Assembly (NCBI RefSeq): GCF_036320965.1
Contig: NC_092287.1
Location: forward strand, 3,595,297 to 3,659,296
From: Panulirus ornatus
Lineage: Eukaryota > Arthropoda > Malacostraca > Decapoda > Palinuridae
Length of the DNA stretch: 64,000 nt
Direction: 5' to 3'
Notes under the pieces: model-generated
What the model saw: the letters and a program-made list of their open reading frames with translations, nothing else
Told to the model about the DNA's origin: nothing
Databases searched by the model: none
Position numbers and translations under genes: made by a program
Part shown: positions 22,785 to 32,589 of the stretch, in pieces
Layout of the letters: each line of letters begins with the position of its first letter
How positions within the stretch are numbered: the first letter of the stretch is position 1

Positions 22785-22921
22785 TGATCGGCCCGGGGTG
22801 TGGCGCGTCGTCCTGATTGGCCCGGGGGGAGTTGTGAGTCTTCCTGATTGGCCAGGGGAGGTTGTGAGTCGTCCTGATTGGCCAGGGGGGGTTGTGAGTC
22901 GTCCTGATTGGCCAGGGGGTG
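22785..22921 (+). promoter_or_regulatory. CCAAT-box (ATTGG) minisatellite upstream of exon A
   Basis: Five units of about 30-31 bp. Four contain TCCTGATTGGCC at 22811, 22842, 22872 and 22902. TGATTGGCC is the reverse of a good NF-Y CCAAT box. The array ends at the ATG of candidate exon A and is preceded by a splice-acceptor-like TTTCTATTGGCAG ending at 22777. It could be a promoter/5' UTR or just a minisatellite. Confidence 0.45.
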
Positions 22922-23081
22922 ATGGGGCTGTTTCGACGGTCCTCCAGCACCGAGGCTCCTCCAACACTGCTCAGGCTCTCCCCGCTCCGCCAGAGCATGG
23001 GGCCCTCCTCCAACACCACCACCATTGCTCCTCACCACCACCACCACCACCATCTCCATCACTACTACCGATCCCATACTG
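22922..23081 (+). CDS. Candidate coding exon A (Ser/Arg- and His-rich N-terminus)
   Basis: Opens with ATG in good start context (G at -3, G at +4), 24 bases after an in-frame TGA. It runs 53 codons and ends at a perfect donor (ACTG|GTAAGT). The peptide starts MGLFRRSSSTEAPP, has LLRLSPLRQSM in the middle, and ends in a run of seven His then LHHYYRSHT. RRSS is a basophilic-kinase-type motif. The last base (G) plus the first two of exon B (GA) make a Gly codon. A second frame is also open across the segment, so the frame is a judgement based on the start codon and peptide character. Product not recognised. Confidence 0.42.
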
Positions 23082-23089
23082 GTAAGTGA

Positions 23090-23302
23090 TGCTTCCTCAC
23101 CCCCACACACCCCTCATCTCCAACATCTCCAACACCTGCCAACTTTTCTCTCACCAACACCTCCTCCTCCTCCTCTCCCTCTCCCTCCTCTTCCTTCTCC
23201 CCCTCCTCTCCCTCCTTCCCCTCCTCTTCCTCTTCCTTCTCTTCCTCTACCTCTACCTCTACCTCTACCTCTACCTCCTCCTCCTCCTCCTCCTCCTCCT
23301 CC
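23090..23302. repeat. Pyrimidine-rich (CTC/CCT)n tract
   Basis: Includes four CTACCT units (about 23245-23275) and (CTC)n at 23276-23301. It follows exon A directly as an intron start. The Leu, Pro and Glu homopolymer open frames are artefacts. Confidence 0.85.
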
Positions 23303-23574
23303 AGCACCACAAATTTCCATTACGTCGCACACCCTTGACCTTTGACCCTGACCTTGGGATTCTGGGAGCGACTGGCGTCCTGCTGGTTGCCATGGTCACC
23401 AGGATTAGTAAATATGTCCTTCAGTAAACATTAATTAGACTATTTATAAGTTGAGACACACACACCTTGAGAATATATATTTATTTTCTCCATATTAATC
23501 CTGTATTAACTGCAGTGTTGAGTAGTACTCTGTCCATGTCACGTTTTCTTCTTGTATTTTACTCGTGTGACAAA

Positions 23575-23705
23575 ATCCTGATGAGTACAGTGACCCAACC
23601 CTTTGAATACGGTCATCCAACCCTTTGAGTACAATAGCGTAACCCCGTTGAGTACACGGACAACCCCATGTGAGTGCAGTAACCCAACGACAGTGATGAG
23701 TACAG
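23575..23705. repeat. Degenerate ~25-bp repeat (GAGTACAGTGACCCAACCC)
   Basis: Five loose copies of GAGTACAGT and CCAACCCTTTG words. Confidence 0.65.
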
Positions 23706-24004
23706 TGCCTTCACCTCCCAAGCCGTGTAATGATTTTGACAAGTGTTCAAGATGGAAAGACCAGATTCACACGGGGTTTTCTAGGCAAATTTCAGACTTT
23801 CTAGGAACCCGGACGGTGGTCGGCTTTCTAGAATCGCATGGCTTTCCATGATTCTAGTGGCCCCGGGGCGCGGCTGCCCTGTGTTGTACACATCACGGGG
23901 CTTGCCTCACCGTTGGTGCCATCCATGAACAGAAAACGGGATGGGTGTAAGAGGGTGACTTTGTGGAGCGAAAAAAGATAAAAAGTCGATGTGCGTACGA
24001 TAAC

Positions 24005-24130
24005 CTGGTCTCGTGACCTGGTCCTTTAAGGGCCAGGGCAAAGGTCAGGCTATCATTCCCAAGGGCTGTATGTAAGGTCGTACTCACGGGTCATGTCCTC
24101 CTACTCAAAGAGGTCGCACTGTCCGTACTC
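24005..24130. mobile_element. Foldback-family copy
   Basis: Palindromic centre CCTGGTCCTTTAAGGGCCAGG, then AAAGGTCAGGCTATCATTCC, then right-arm words AAGGTCGTACTCACGGGTC and AGGTCGCACTGTCC. Confidence 0.55.
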
Positions 24131-24188
24131 AAAAGGAAGGAATGTACACTACCCACCTGACGGAGGGGGTTCCCTTTTCCTGCTGCAG

Positions 24189-24269
24189 GAGTGGTGAGCG
24201 AGAGTCCCGTCCTGCGCCGTCTGCACCAGCGGAGAGCGTCCTCCGTCGACACCCCCTCCAGGGAGAAAG
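24189..24269 (+). CDS. Candidate internal coding exon B
   Basis: Bounded by a strong acceptor (TTCCCTTTTCCTGCTGCAG| ending at 24188) and a strong donor (AAAG|GTACGT). It is 81 bp, a multiple of three, entering and leaving in the same phase (1). Continuing from exon A gives Gly then VVSESPVLRRLHQRRASS and VDTPSREK. RRAS matches a PKA-type phosphorylation motif. Third codon positions are mostly G or C. The phase match with exon A and the signals at both ends make this the best-supported host exon in the window. An alternative frame is also open. Product not recognised. Confidence 0.5.
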
Positions 24270-24339
24270 GTACGTGTCTTCACCCTCAGGGCAGGGGGGA
24301 GGAAGGGCCGGCCGTCGCCCCACCTCCACACAAGGTGAT

Positions 24340-25060
24340 CTCTACACTTAGAAACTCACTCAATGCTTCAGGAAGGTGCTTTAGGCTTTAGAAACCCACT
24401 CATTGCTTCAGCAAGGTGCTCTAGGCTATAGAAACCCACTCATTGCTTCAGCAAGGTGCTTTAGGCTTTAGAAGCCCACTCATTGCTTCAGCAAGGTGCT
24501 TTAGGCTTTAGAAACCCACTCATTGCTTCAGCAAGGTGCTCTAGGCTTTAGAAACCCACTCATTGCTTCAGGAAGGTGCTCTAGGCTTTAGAAGCCCACT
24601 CATTGCTTCAGCAAAGTGCTTTAGGCTTTAGAAACCCACTCATTGCTTCAGCAAGGTACTCTAGGCTTTAGAAACCCACTCATTGCTTCAGCAAGGTGCT
24701 CTAGGCTTTAGAAACCCACTCATTGCTTCAGCAAGGTGCTTTAGGCTTTAGAAACCCACTCATTGCTTCAGCAAGGTGCTCTAGGCTTTTAGAAACCCAC
24801 TCATTGCTTCAGCAAGGTGCTCTAGGCTTTAGAAACCCACTCATTGTTTCAGCAAGGTATTCTAAGCTTTAGAAACCCACTCATTGTTTCAGCAAGGTAT
24901 TCTAAGCTTTAGAAAGCCTATCACTGTGTCAGCAAGATGCACTCTGGGTTAGAAACCAACCCCTGGCTCCAGGGAAGGTACATTCAGCTTCAGAGACCCG
25001 TTGATTGCCCGAGAAATGCCACTCTTAGTTTCAGCAGAGAACTTTTGCCTTTCAGACGAT
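24340..25060. repeat. 40-bp minisatellite (GAAACCCACTCATTGCTTCA)
   Basis: About 15 regular 40-bp units from 24340 to 24960 (ACCCACTCATTGCTTCAGCA, then AGGTGCTCTAGGCTTTAGAA), decaying rightward into diverged copies to about 25060-25250. Confidence 0.95.
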
Positions 25061-25119
25061 ACCGGTTAGGGTAAGGTGGTTCACTCTTAGCTTTAAGGAA
25101 GGTAGTGGCAGCTAGAGGA

Positions 25120-25121
<2 letters not shown>

Positions 25122-25199
<78 letters not shown>
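25122..25199. repeat. (TA)n microsatellite
   Basis: 39 TA units inside the decayed end of the 40-bp minisatellite. Confidence 0.95.
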
Positions 25200-25201
<2 letters not shown>

Positions 25202-26189
25202 GGGTTCAGGAAGGTACTTCAGAGTTCATTGGTAATCAGAAGAGAACTCACAGCTTCAGGAATGAGGTCATTGGTAAGTAACACAAGTAGTTCAGCAATG
25301 TAGAGCTAATTTCTAGAGAGAAAAACATTACTGTGGAAATTGTGACAAGAAAGTGTAAGTCGCCCGGTCTGTTTTCTTTACGTGCCTGACTCAGAGAAAA
25401 TGTGAAAATAGTTCAGACATGAGGATTGTACGTGAAAGAAAATGTAAAAGTCGGTTTGGATAGAAAATGGACCGAGGTCACAGAATCATGGGGTCAAAAA
25501 CGAGGGATGGGGACATTTCTTAGTGTTCTTGTAGATCCTACGTGGTAATTGGTGATTGTCCTTGTTCATCCTGTGAATTGGTCTTTGTTCCTCCTGTTGT
25601 AATTCTCGATCATAATTACTTTTGTTCGTCCTGGGGAAAAAAATCACTGGCACAGCGGGAGTGTGGGTTCGGCAGTGTTGCCACGTGGGCAGCAAGCCTT
25701 AAACTAGACAGTGTTGCCACAGGAGGTAGAAAACATATATATATAATTAATAATAGTAATAATAATAATGATAATAGTAATAATAATAATAATAATAATA
25801 ATAGTAATGATAATGGTGATAAACATTTTAAAAATGAAATATAATAAGGTGAAATCGGATGCATAATTACCGTTTAACGTACGAGTAATTAGCCTTTACC
25901 ATTATTCTTCTCATACGTTAACTAGCACGCTACCGACTACCCGTCTTTGTTATAATAAATACCTTTTCTTTTGTCCTTTTGTGGTATTTTCTACAGAGAG
26001 AGAGTAATGTGCGTAGACGTGTTTAAGTTTATATTTTCACTGCACTTGAGGGCCTGGGATGTGTATATTGTTCTTTCTCTTTCACTGTGTCAGACATGAT
26101 ACTGGCACGAGTCTGCCCTACTCCAGGTCATCTTGGAGGTAAGAGGAGACTAGAGAGAGTAAGGCAAGGAGCGTTGATTAACGCTGGTC

Positions 26190-26190
<1 letters not shown>
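25200..26190. other. Unique DNA with an (AAT)n array, no gene seen
   Basis: (AAT)n with GAT and AGT interruptions at 25745-25815. No coding signal elsewhere. Confidence 0.5.

Positions 26191-26239
<49 letters not shown>
26191..26239. repeat. (GT)n microsatellite
   Basis: About 24 GT units. Confidence 0.95.
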
Positions 26240-26242
<3 letters not shown>

Positions 26243-26325
26243 GACCTTACTGTAAGGTAGAAGGGCTATGGCGAGAAGGGAAGGAAGGAGACAGGAGAGA
26301 TAAGAGCGGTGGGTGGCGGGTGATA

Positions 26326-26354
<29 letters not shown>

Positions 26355-26365
<11 letters not shown>

Positions 26366-26548
26366 TTATACTTTGTCGCTGTCTCCCGCGTTTGCGAGGT
26401 AGCGCGAGGAAACAGACGAAAGAAATGGCCCAACCCCCATACACACGTACATACACACGTCCACACACGCAAATATACATACCTACACAGCTTTCCATGG
26501 TTTACCCCAGACGCTTCACATGCCTTGATTCAATCCACTGACAGCACG
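26355..26548 (-). other. LINE 3' UTR with terminal hairpin
   Basis: The last ~45 bases contain CTACCTCGCAAACGCGGG, which folds as CC(T)CGC-AAAC-GCGGG, then GACAGCGACAAAGTAT and poly(A). The same end closes the SINEs at 272, 49468 and 49788. Confidence 0.8.
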
Positions 26549-27715
26549 TCAACCCCTGTATACCACATCGCTCCAATTCACTCTATTCCTTGCCCTCCTT
26601 TCACCCTCCTGCATGTTCAGGCCCCGATCACACAAAATCTTTTTCACTCCATCTTTCCACCTCCAATTTGGTCTCCCTCTTCTCCTCGTTCCCTCCACCT
26701 CCGACACATATATCCTCTTGGTCAATCTTTCCTCACTCATTCTCTCCATGTGCCCAAACCATTTCAAAACACCCTCTTCTGCTCTCTCAACCACGCTCTT
26801 TTTATTTCCACACATCTCTCTTACCCTTACGTTACTTACTCGATCAAACCACCTCACACCACACATTGTCCTCAAACATCTCATTTCCAGCACATCCATC
26901 CTCCTGCGCACAACTCTATCCATAGCCCACGCCTCGCAACCATACAACATTGTTGGAACCACTATTCCTTCAAACATACCCATTTTTGCTTTCCGAGATA
27001 ATGTTCTCGACTTCCACACATTTTTCAAGGCTCCCAAAATTTTCGCCCCCTCCCCCACCCTATGATCCACTTCCGCTTCCATGGTTCCATCCGCTGACAG
27101 ATCCACTCCCAGATATCTAAAACACTTCACTTCCTCCAGTTTTTCTCCATTCAAACTCACCTCCCAATTGACTTGACCCTCAACCCTACTGTACCTAATA
27201 ACCTTGCTCTTATTCACATTTACTCTTAACTTTCTTCTTCCACACACTTTACCAAACTCAGTCACCAGCTTCTGCAGTTTCTCACATGAATCAGCCACCA
27301 GCGCTGTATCATCAGCGAACAACAACTGACTCACTTCCCAAGCTCTCTCATCCCCAACAGACTTCATACTTGCCCCTCTTTCCAGGACTCTTGCATTTAC
27401 CTCCCTAACAACCCCATCCATAAACAAATTAAACAACCATGGAGACATCACACACCCCTGCCGCAAACCTACATTCACTGAGAACCAATCACTTTCCTCT
27501 CTTCCTACACGTACACATGCCTTACATCCTCGATAAAAACTTTTCACTGCTTCTAACAACTTGCCTCCCACACCATATATTCTTAATACCTTCCACAGAG
27601 CATCTCTATCAACTCTATCATATGCCTTCTCCAGATCCATAAATGCTACATACAAATCCATTTGCTTTTCTAAGTATTTCTCACATACATTCTTCAAAGC
27701 AAACACCTGATCCAC
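26549..27715 (-). pseudogene. LINE reverse transcriptase, C-terminal ~390 residues (sense half)
   Basis: Encodes RNA-directed DNA polymerase motifs in order: FMDLEKAYDRVD (first catalytic Asp region), GLRQGCVMSPWLFNLFMDGV, the catalytic LLFADDTALVADS (FADD at about 27308-27319), NVNKSKV, CFRYLGVDLSADG, PTMLYGCEAW, KWFGHMERM and a basic tail TRRRGRPNWRWKDGVKK. No stop or frameshift is seen, but the N-terminal part is detached and inverted, so the copy cannot encode a complete enzyme. The first ~15 codons of the open frame (27757-27716) belong to the inverted piece and are antisense. Confidence 0.9.
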
Positions 27716-27729
27716 TGGGAACTTCAGTG

Positions 27730-28245
27730 AAGGGCGTAAATGGGGAGGTGATAACAAGTAGTGGTGATGTGAGAAGGAGATGGAATGAGTATTTTGAAGG
27801 TTTGTTGAATGTGTCTGATGACAGAGTGGCAGATATAGGGTGTTTTGGTCGTGGTGGTGTGCAAAGTGAGAGGGTTAGGGAAAATGATTTGGTAAACAGA
27901 GAAGAGGTAGTAAAAGCTTTGCGGAAGATGAAAGCCGGCAAGGCAGCAGGTTTGGACGGTATTGCAGTGGAATTTATTAAAAAAGGGGGTGACTGTATTG
28001 TTGACTGGTTGGTAAGGTTATTTAATGTATGTATGACTCATGGTGAGGTGCCTGAGGATTGGCGGAATGCGTGCATAGTGCCATTGTACAAAGGCAAAGG
28101 GGATAAGAGTGAGTGCTCAAATTACAGAGGTATAAGTTTGTTGAGTATTCCTGGTAAACTATATGGGAGGGTATTGATTGAGAGGGTGAAGGCATGTACA
28201 GAGCATCAGATTGGGGAAGAGCAGTGCGGTTTCAGAAGTGGTAGA

Positions 28246-28249
<4 letters not shown>
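27730..28249 (+). pseudogene. LINE reverse transcriptase, N-terminal part (inverted half)
   Basis: Reads VNGEVITSSGDVRRRWNEYF, LRKMKAGKAAGLDGIAVEF, WRNACIVPLYKGKGDKSECS, NYRGISLLSIPGKLYGRVL and EEQCGFRSGRG, then stops at the (TA)n array. These are the early blocks of a non-LTR reverse transcriptase. The last block continues directly in the DQVFALKN start of the minus-strand half. The upstream endonuclease is missing, so the insertion is also 5' truncated. The frame is intact. Confidence 0.9.

Positions 28250-28296
<47 letters not shown>
28248..28296. repeat. (TA)n microsatellite at the LINE outer end
   Basis: About 24 TA units abutting the inverted 5' piece. Together with the TA run at 26321-26348 it brackets the insertion. 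Confidence 0.95.
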
Positions 28297-28301
<5 letters not shown>

Positions 28302-28515
28302 GTTCAGTGCGAGAAAAAGAGTGAGTGTTGGAGTGAGTAAGTGGGGAGGAACGGGGGAGTGTTGGTGGTGGTATGTATGGTGGGGTCACCAGCGTGAGAG
28401 TGTACGTATACGGTTTGAGGTTGAAGACTGATCGTGTATGGAGAGGTGGAAAAGTGAGTAGGCGATGCGACGGAGCCCTGAGGGACGCCTGTGTTCCACT
28501 TCCGTCACCTGGCAG

Positions 28516-28638
28516 GGGCGGAAGGTCGTTTGGAAAGCAAGGGACTTGGTGCGTCGCGCCCCGTCACACACGCTCTCGAGGTGCCGAAGACCACGACAGA
28601 AGGATCACTTAAAGATCCCTGAGGGAGAAGGACCAGAG
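28516..28638 (+). CDS. Weak candidate exon
   Basis: Acceptor-like CTTCCGTCACCTGGCAG before and a good donor (CCAGAG|GTGAGT) after. 123 bp, open only in phase 0, reading GRKVVWKARDLVRRAPSHT then LSRCRRPRQKDHLKIPEGEG. It does not fit the phase of exon B. Could be chance. Confidence 0.18.
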
Positions 28639-28869
28639 GTGAGTGACGTAGGATAGAAAGGTGGCCAGTGGAACCTTGCACCACAGAAGACGTATTGGTG
28701 GCCAGAAAGAAGAAAATGGGATCTTGGGTAACCACTGTGGTGTTTGCTCTCACAAACACACTCGCTGTGTATTGTTTACACTCGCTGGGCAGGGTAGCCA
28801 GCAGCGAGGCTTATGTTGTGTCGTGATTTCTTTCTTAAGCCAGTTTTGTGATGGAGGATGGGTAATGAA

Positions 28870-29215
28870 GCTGGTAGTGAAGGAAGCAACACTGGTACGA
28901 CAGCAGTAGTGAAGGAAGCACCACAGATGTACGAACACTGATGAAGGAAGCACCACAGATATACGAACAGTGATGAAGGAAGCACCACAGATGCACGAAC
29001 ACTGATGAGGGAAGCACCACAGATGTACGAACAGTGATGAAGGAAGCACCACAAATGCAGCAACGAAGGAAGCTCCACATATGTACCAGTGAAGGAAGCT
29101 TCACAGATGCACCGGTAGTAATGAAGGAAGTACCACCAATGCAGTGATGAAAAAAGCACCACAGAGTGTAGTAATGAAGGAAGCACCACAGATGTAGTCA
29201 TGAAGGAAGCAACAG
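28870..29215. repeat. 32-bp minisatellite (GAAGGAAGCACCACAGATG)
   Basis: About ten units of GAAGGAAGCACCACAGATGT plus ACGAACACTGAT, regular in the middle and diverged at both ends. Confidence 0.9.
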
Positions 29216-29304
29216 GAGTGCAGGAGGCGGGGAGGCATGATGCAGCAGCCTCTGGGGTGTTGGTCAGGACTCAAGGACTCCAAGGATAAACATTATCGGG
29301 AGGG

Positions 29305-29435
29305 CAATGCTCGGGAGGGGGGGGGGGTGCTATTGGGGTGTGGGGGGGCGGCTTGGTGGTTGGGGGTCGAGGGGGGTTGCTATAGGGGTAGGGTAGGGGG
29401 CGGCTTGGTGGGTGGGTGGGAAGGGTAGGAATGGG
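29305..29435. repeat. G-rich duplicated segment
   Basis: GGGGGCGGCTTGGTGG occurs twice about 60 bp apart among G7-G10 runs. G-quadruplex potential. Confidence 0.7.
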
Positions 29436-29862
29436 ATACCTCAAGGGGAAGGGGAAAGCCTTCGGTTCCTATTTTGTTTCCCACCATTAGGGACGCCAAT
29501 GGGTAATGGTTCCTATTACCTCTTCCCCTAGTTAAGTACTGACAAGGTTTAACAAGAGCTGTACTGGGGAAAGAAAAATGGCTTTTATATGAAATATTTT
29601 CCATTAAGAAGGCCTTTTTTTGGCCTTCAAATGGCCTCCAAGAGGTGGCCTTTCTTAGCTCTCAAGGCTGGGCTCTGCTACCCTTGGATCCTGCCCTTTA
29701 GACCCTGAGGTACCCTGTCGTTCCCTTATAATGGCCCCTCAAGACGAACGTGCGAGGGCCTGAAACATGGCCCGGATCCTGAAGTACCTACATACAAAAT
29801 TTGGAGCCTTTGAATTCTGTAGTTCGGCCGGAGGTAAAAAAAAAAAGAGATAAAAGACTACG

Positions 29863-29868
<6 letters not shown>
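29436..29868. other. Unique DNA, no gene seen
   Basis: Contains short GGCCTT/AAGGCC self-complementary words at 29610-29670. Confidence 0.4.
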
Positions 29869-29928
<60 letters not shown>

Positions 29929-29945
29929 ACCAAACACAAACACAC
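29869..29945. repeat. (AC)n microsatellite
   Basis: Pure AC to 29920, then interrupted by CAAACAC words. Confidence 0.95.
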
Positions 29946-30186
29946 TTACCAAACACACAAGCACACACGAAATCATTCGTAGACTTACAGTCTGTAACTC
30001 TCATCTTCCCTTATGTATTCTGAGGCAGCTGTTATGTTTATGGTACATTTATTTGGTTGTATGTTAGTCCAGTAATTAGTGAAAATCTCGTATTGTGAGT
30101 TTATTTTAAAGCTATGTCTACTTATGCTGACATCAAACTTGTTTCCTTTGCCAGCTCATTTTGCTTCACACAGGTGTTATAAATTG

Positions 30187-30188
<2 letters not shown>

Positions 30189-30281
<93 letters not shown>
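30189..30281. repeat. (TA)n microsatellite
   Basis: About 46 TA units. Confidence 0.95.
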
Positions 30282-30285
<4 letters not shown>

Positions 30286-30514
30286 TCGGGCAAATAGTAA
30301 AGTTAATTAGTTGATAAGACTTAGAGACAGATAAATTTGAATCAAGGCGATGAACAGCAGAAGTGTGAGAACAGAGGGAGACACTAAGGGAAGGAAGAGA
30401 AGCAACATGAGAAAGATGGTGACACACGGAGAGGTTTGATAAAAGATGGGAAGAGGGGGCAACGAGGATTGCTGGATCAACTTGATAAGAGAGGATAGAT
30501 TGATAAGACAGGAC

Positions 30515-30516
<2 letters not shown>

Positions 30517-30574
<58 letters not shown>
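30517..30574. repeat. (TA)n microsatellite
   Basis: About 29 TA units. Confidence 0.95.
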
Positions 30575-30577
<3 letters not shown>

Positions 30578-30649
30578 TTGGTGCTCAGTCAGGAGAAATG
30601 TTAAATGTGTTAAATACGGCGAAGAGTCCCTGTAAGATTGTGAGCAAGA

Positions 30650-30758
<109 letters not shown>

Positions 30759-30804
30759 ATACACCTGTGGAAGGGGGAGAGGGGGTGCCGTATTTCGAAC
30801 ATTC

Positions 30805-30965
30805 CCACCCTTGGCTAGGTACTCATGTATCGACCAGCCGCGAGGATAGAACATCTGGGATTGGATTCAGGGCCAGCTGCCGCCCTCGGGATTCGAACCC
30901 GGACAGTCTCGTGTGCGACTCATGGCGGTCAGCTACGGTAACCGCTTTTCGCACCATCAGAATTA
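30805..30965 (-). mobile_element. tRNA-type decapod SINE fragment, copy 2
   Basis: On the minus strand: GTAGCTGACCGCCATGAG (tRNA D-arm/anticodon-like), then GTCCGGGTTCGAATCCCGAG (perfect B-box in a paired T-arm), then GATGTTCTATCCTCGCGGCT, GGTCGATACATGAGTACC. Motif order matches the copy at 5465. Flanked by a GA array and a GT array. Confidence 0.6.
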
Positions 30966-30998
30966 TCCTCCTGGCTCTTCTCGTGTGGTTCCTTACGC

Positions 30999-30999
<1 letters not shown>

Positions 31000-31051
<52 letters not shown>
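31000..31051. repeat. (GT)n microsatellite
   Basis: About 25 GT units. Confidence 0.95.
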
Positions 31052-31307
31052 ATTATGAACCCTCACAATACCTGCATTATAGTAGAAAATTGGAAGACAA
31101 TGCGACAAATCACTTTAAAAGAACAAAACAAAGAAATAAAAGGAACTTAGACTGAAAGAAGAGAAGGAAGTGGGAGAGCCCGGATGTGCTTGTCCACGCC
31201 CCCCTGGTGGTGGGGGGGTTCTCTGGGGGCGTCTCCTGTCTGGGGGGGTAAGGGTAAGGGGAGGCGAGCGCACATGGGGTCTGGACCCATTGTGGATCTG
31301 CCCCGAA

Positions 31308-31368
<61 letters not shown>

Positions 31369-31405
31369 GATGTTATTATTGTTGTTGTTGTTGTTGTTGT
31401 TGTTA
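31308..31405. repeat. (ATT)n(GTT)n microsatellite
   Basis: ATT to 31369, then GTT units from 31378. Confidence 0.95.
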
Positions 31406-31800
31406 ATAAGAACATGATAGTTGGAAATTTTTGTAATTCTTTTTTTTTGTTTGTTGGCATTAAAGGGAGTAATTTTGTATATTTTGTCGTTACTCTTTCT
31501 ATTTCGTGTAAGTTATGAATCTTATGTTAAATTTACTGTTACCTAATTACATACAGAATTATAATTACTCAGTATAACACGTTAGAATTATTTTACAAAG
31601 AAATGTAACTAAGTAATCGAATTGTGAATGGGATTATATTTTGTTTAAAGTTTTTAAGATTTTGTACAGGTAAAATTTCCCGTGTGTAATATTGAGAGTT
31701 GAATGTATGTATATCTTTTAAACTTTGAAGTATATTGAGTTATTGAAGTAGAGTTTTATTATTTTATGATTTGGTCGAATCTTGCTTATTGTACGTGTTA
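31406..31800. other. AT-rich unique DNA, no gene seen
   Basis: About 70% A+T, no open frame of note. Confidence 0.5.
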
Positions 31801-32240
31801 GTTAAGGACGCGAGCCAGACCCGGGGTTGTGTTGGAGACGTGTAGGTGATGGTGTTGGAGATGGGGAGAAGACAAGTGTTGGAGGTGAAGGGTGACTCGT
31901 GGTGGTGGTGGTGGAGGAGAAAAGTACATTTGGCTGGTGGTGTTGGAGAAATATGAGGTGTTGGGGATGGTGTGCTGGTGGAGGAGTAAAAGACATATGG
32001 ACGGTGGTGTTGGAGATAGCAAGACGTGTTGGAGACAGATGGCGTGCTGGTGGAGGAGTAAAAGATATATGGACGGTAGTGTTGGAGATAACAGGACGTG
32101 TTGGAGACAGATGGTGTGCTGGTGGAGGAGTGAAAGACATATGGACGGCGGTGTTGGAGATAACAGGACGTGTTGGAGACAGATGGCGTGCTGGTGGAGG
32201 AGCAAGAACAGCATATGGCTGGTGATGTTGTTGTTGGTGG
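31800..32240. repeat. 72-bp minisatellite (GTGCTGGTGGAGGAG)
   Basis: Units start at 31972, 32044, 32116 and 32188 (exact 72-bp period) with TGGACGGTGGTGTTGGAGAT inside. Diverged TTGGAGATG words extend left to 31840. Because 72 is a multiple of 3, long open frames with 24-residue repeats arise on both strands. I treat them as by-products. Confidence 0.9.
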
Positions 32241-32448
32241 TGGGGCACCATATGTCCATCAAGGACGCCCAGGCCGGAGCTCACCACACGTCCCCAACAC
32301 CTGTAGGAGGCGTGACGTCATCCTGCGGGGCCCCCCTTCCCTCCCTCCCCCCCAAACCCCTTCCCTCGCGCCTCCCACGTGAGGTAGGAGGGGAGGAGGA
32401 GCCTCCACGCCTCCTGCTCCTCACTCCTCCTGACCGGTCCTCCTGCAG

Positions 32449-32508
32449 CGCCTTCTACGGGTCGTGCAGCAGGCGGGTGCGACCGTCCCAGGGGCGTGGG
32501 CAGGACTG
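32449..32508 (+). CDS. Weak candidate exon C
   Basis: Acceptor GACCGGTCCTCCTGCAG| and donor GGACTG|GTAGGG bound exactly 60 bp of GC-rich sequence. It can enter and leave in phase 1, as needed between exons B and D. Two frames are open, so neither the frame nor the exon is secure. Confidence 0.25.
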
Positions 32509-32589
32509 GTAGGGGACTCCCCCCCCCCACCATATTCTCATAATCTAAAACTTGACGGAGTCTCATCGCTGACCATCGCCAGGCCTCGG

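Larger units (their letters stand above)
26321..28296 (-). mobile_element. Non-LTR retrotransposon (RTE-like) with 5' inversion, in (TA)n
   Basis: On the minus strand the order is (TA)n; the 5' half of the reverse-transcriptase region in inverted orientation (28250 to ~27730); the 3' half in sense orientation (27715 to 26549); a 3' UTR; a terminal hairpin; A20; (TA)n. The outer end of the inverted piece (AGTGGTAGAGGAT at about 28237-28249) and the start of the sense piece (GTGGATCAG at about 27715) are neighbours in the original element, so almost nothing was lost. This is the classic twin-priming structure. Both coding halves are free of stops, so the insertion is young. The C-terminal RRGRP..RW motif suggests an RTE-type element, but the clade needs a tree. 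Confidence 0.88.

Noticed and set aside
22778..23085. Alternative reading of exon A in the frame starting ECSDRPGVW
   Set aside because: Open, and phase-compatible with another frame of exon B, but it translates the CCAAT minisatellite and lacks the well-placed ATG. Not excluded.
31892..32512. 206-codon open frame with 24-residue repeats
   Set aside because: 72-bp minisatellite is a multiple of 3; both strands are open; no coding signature outside the repeat.
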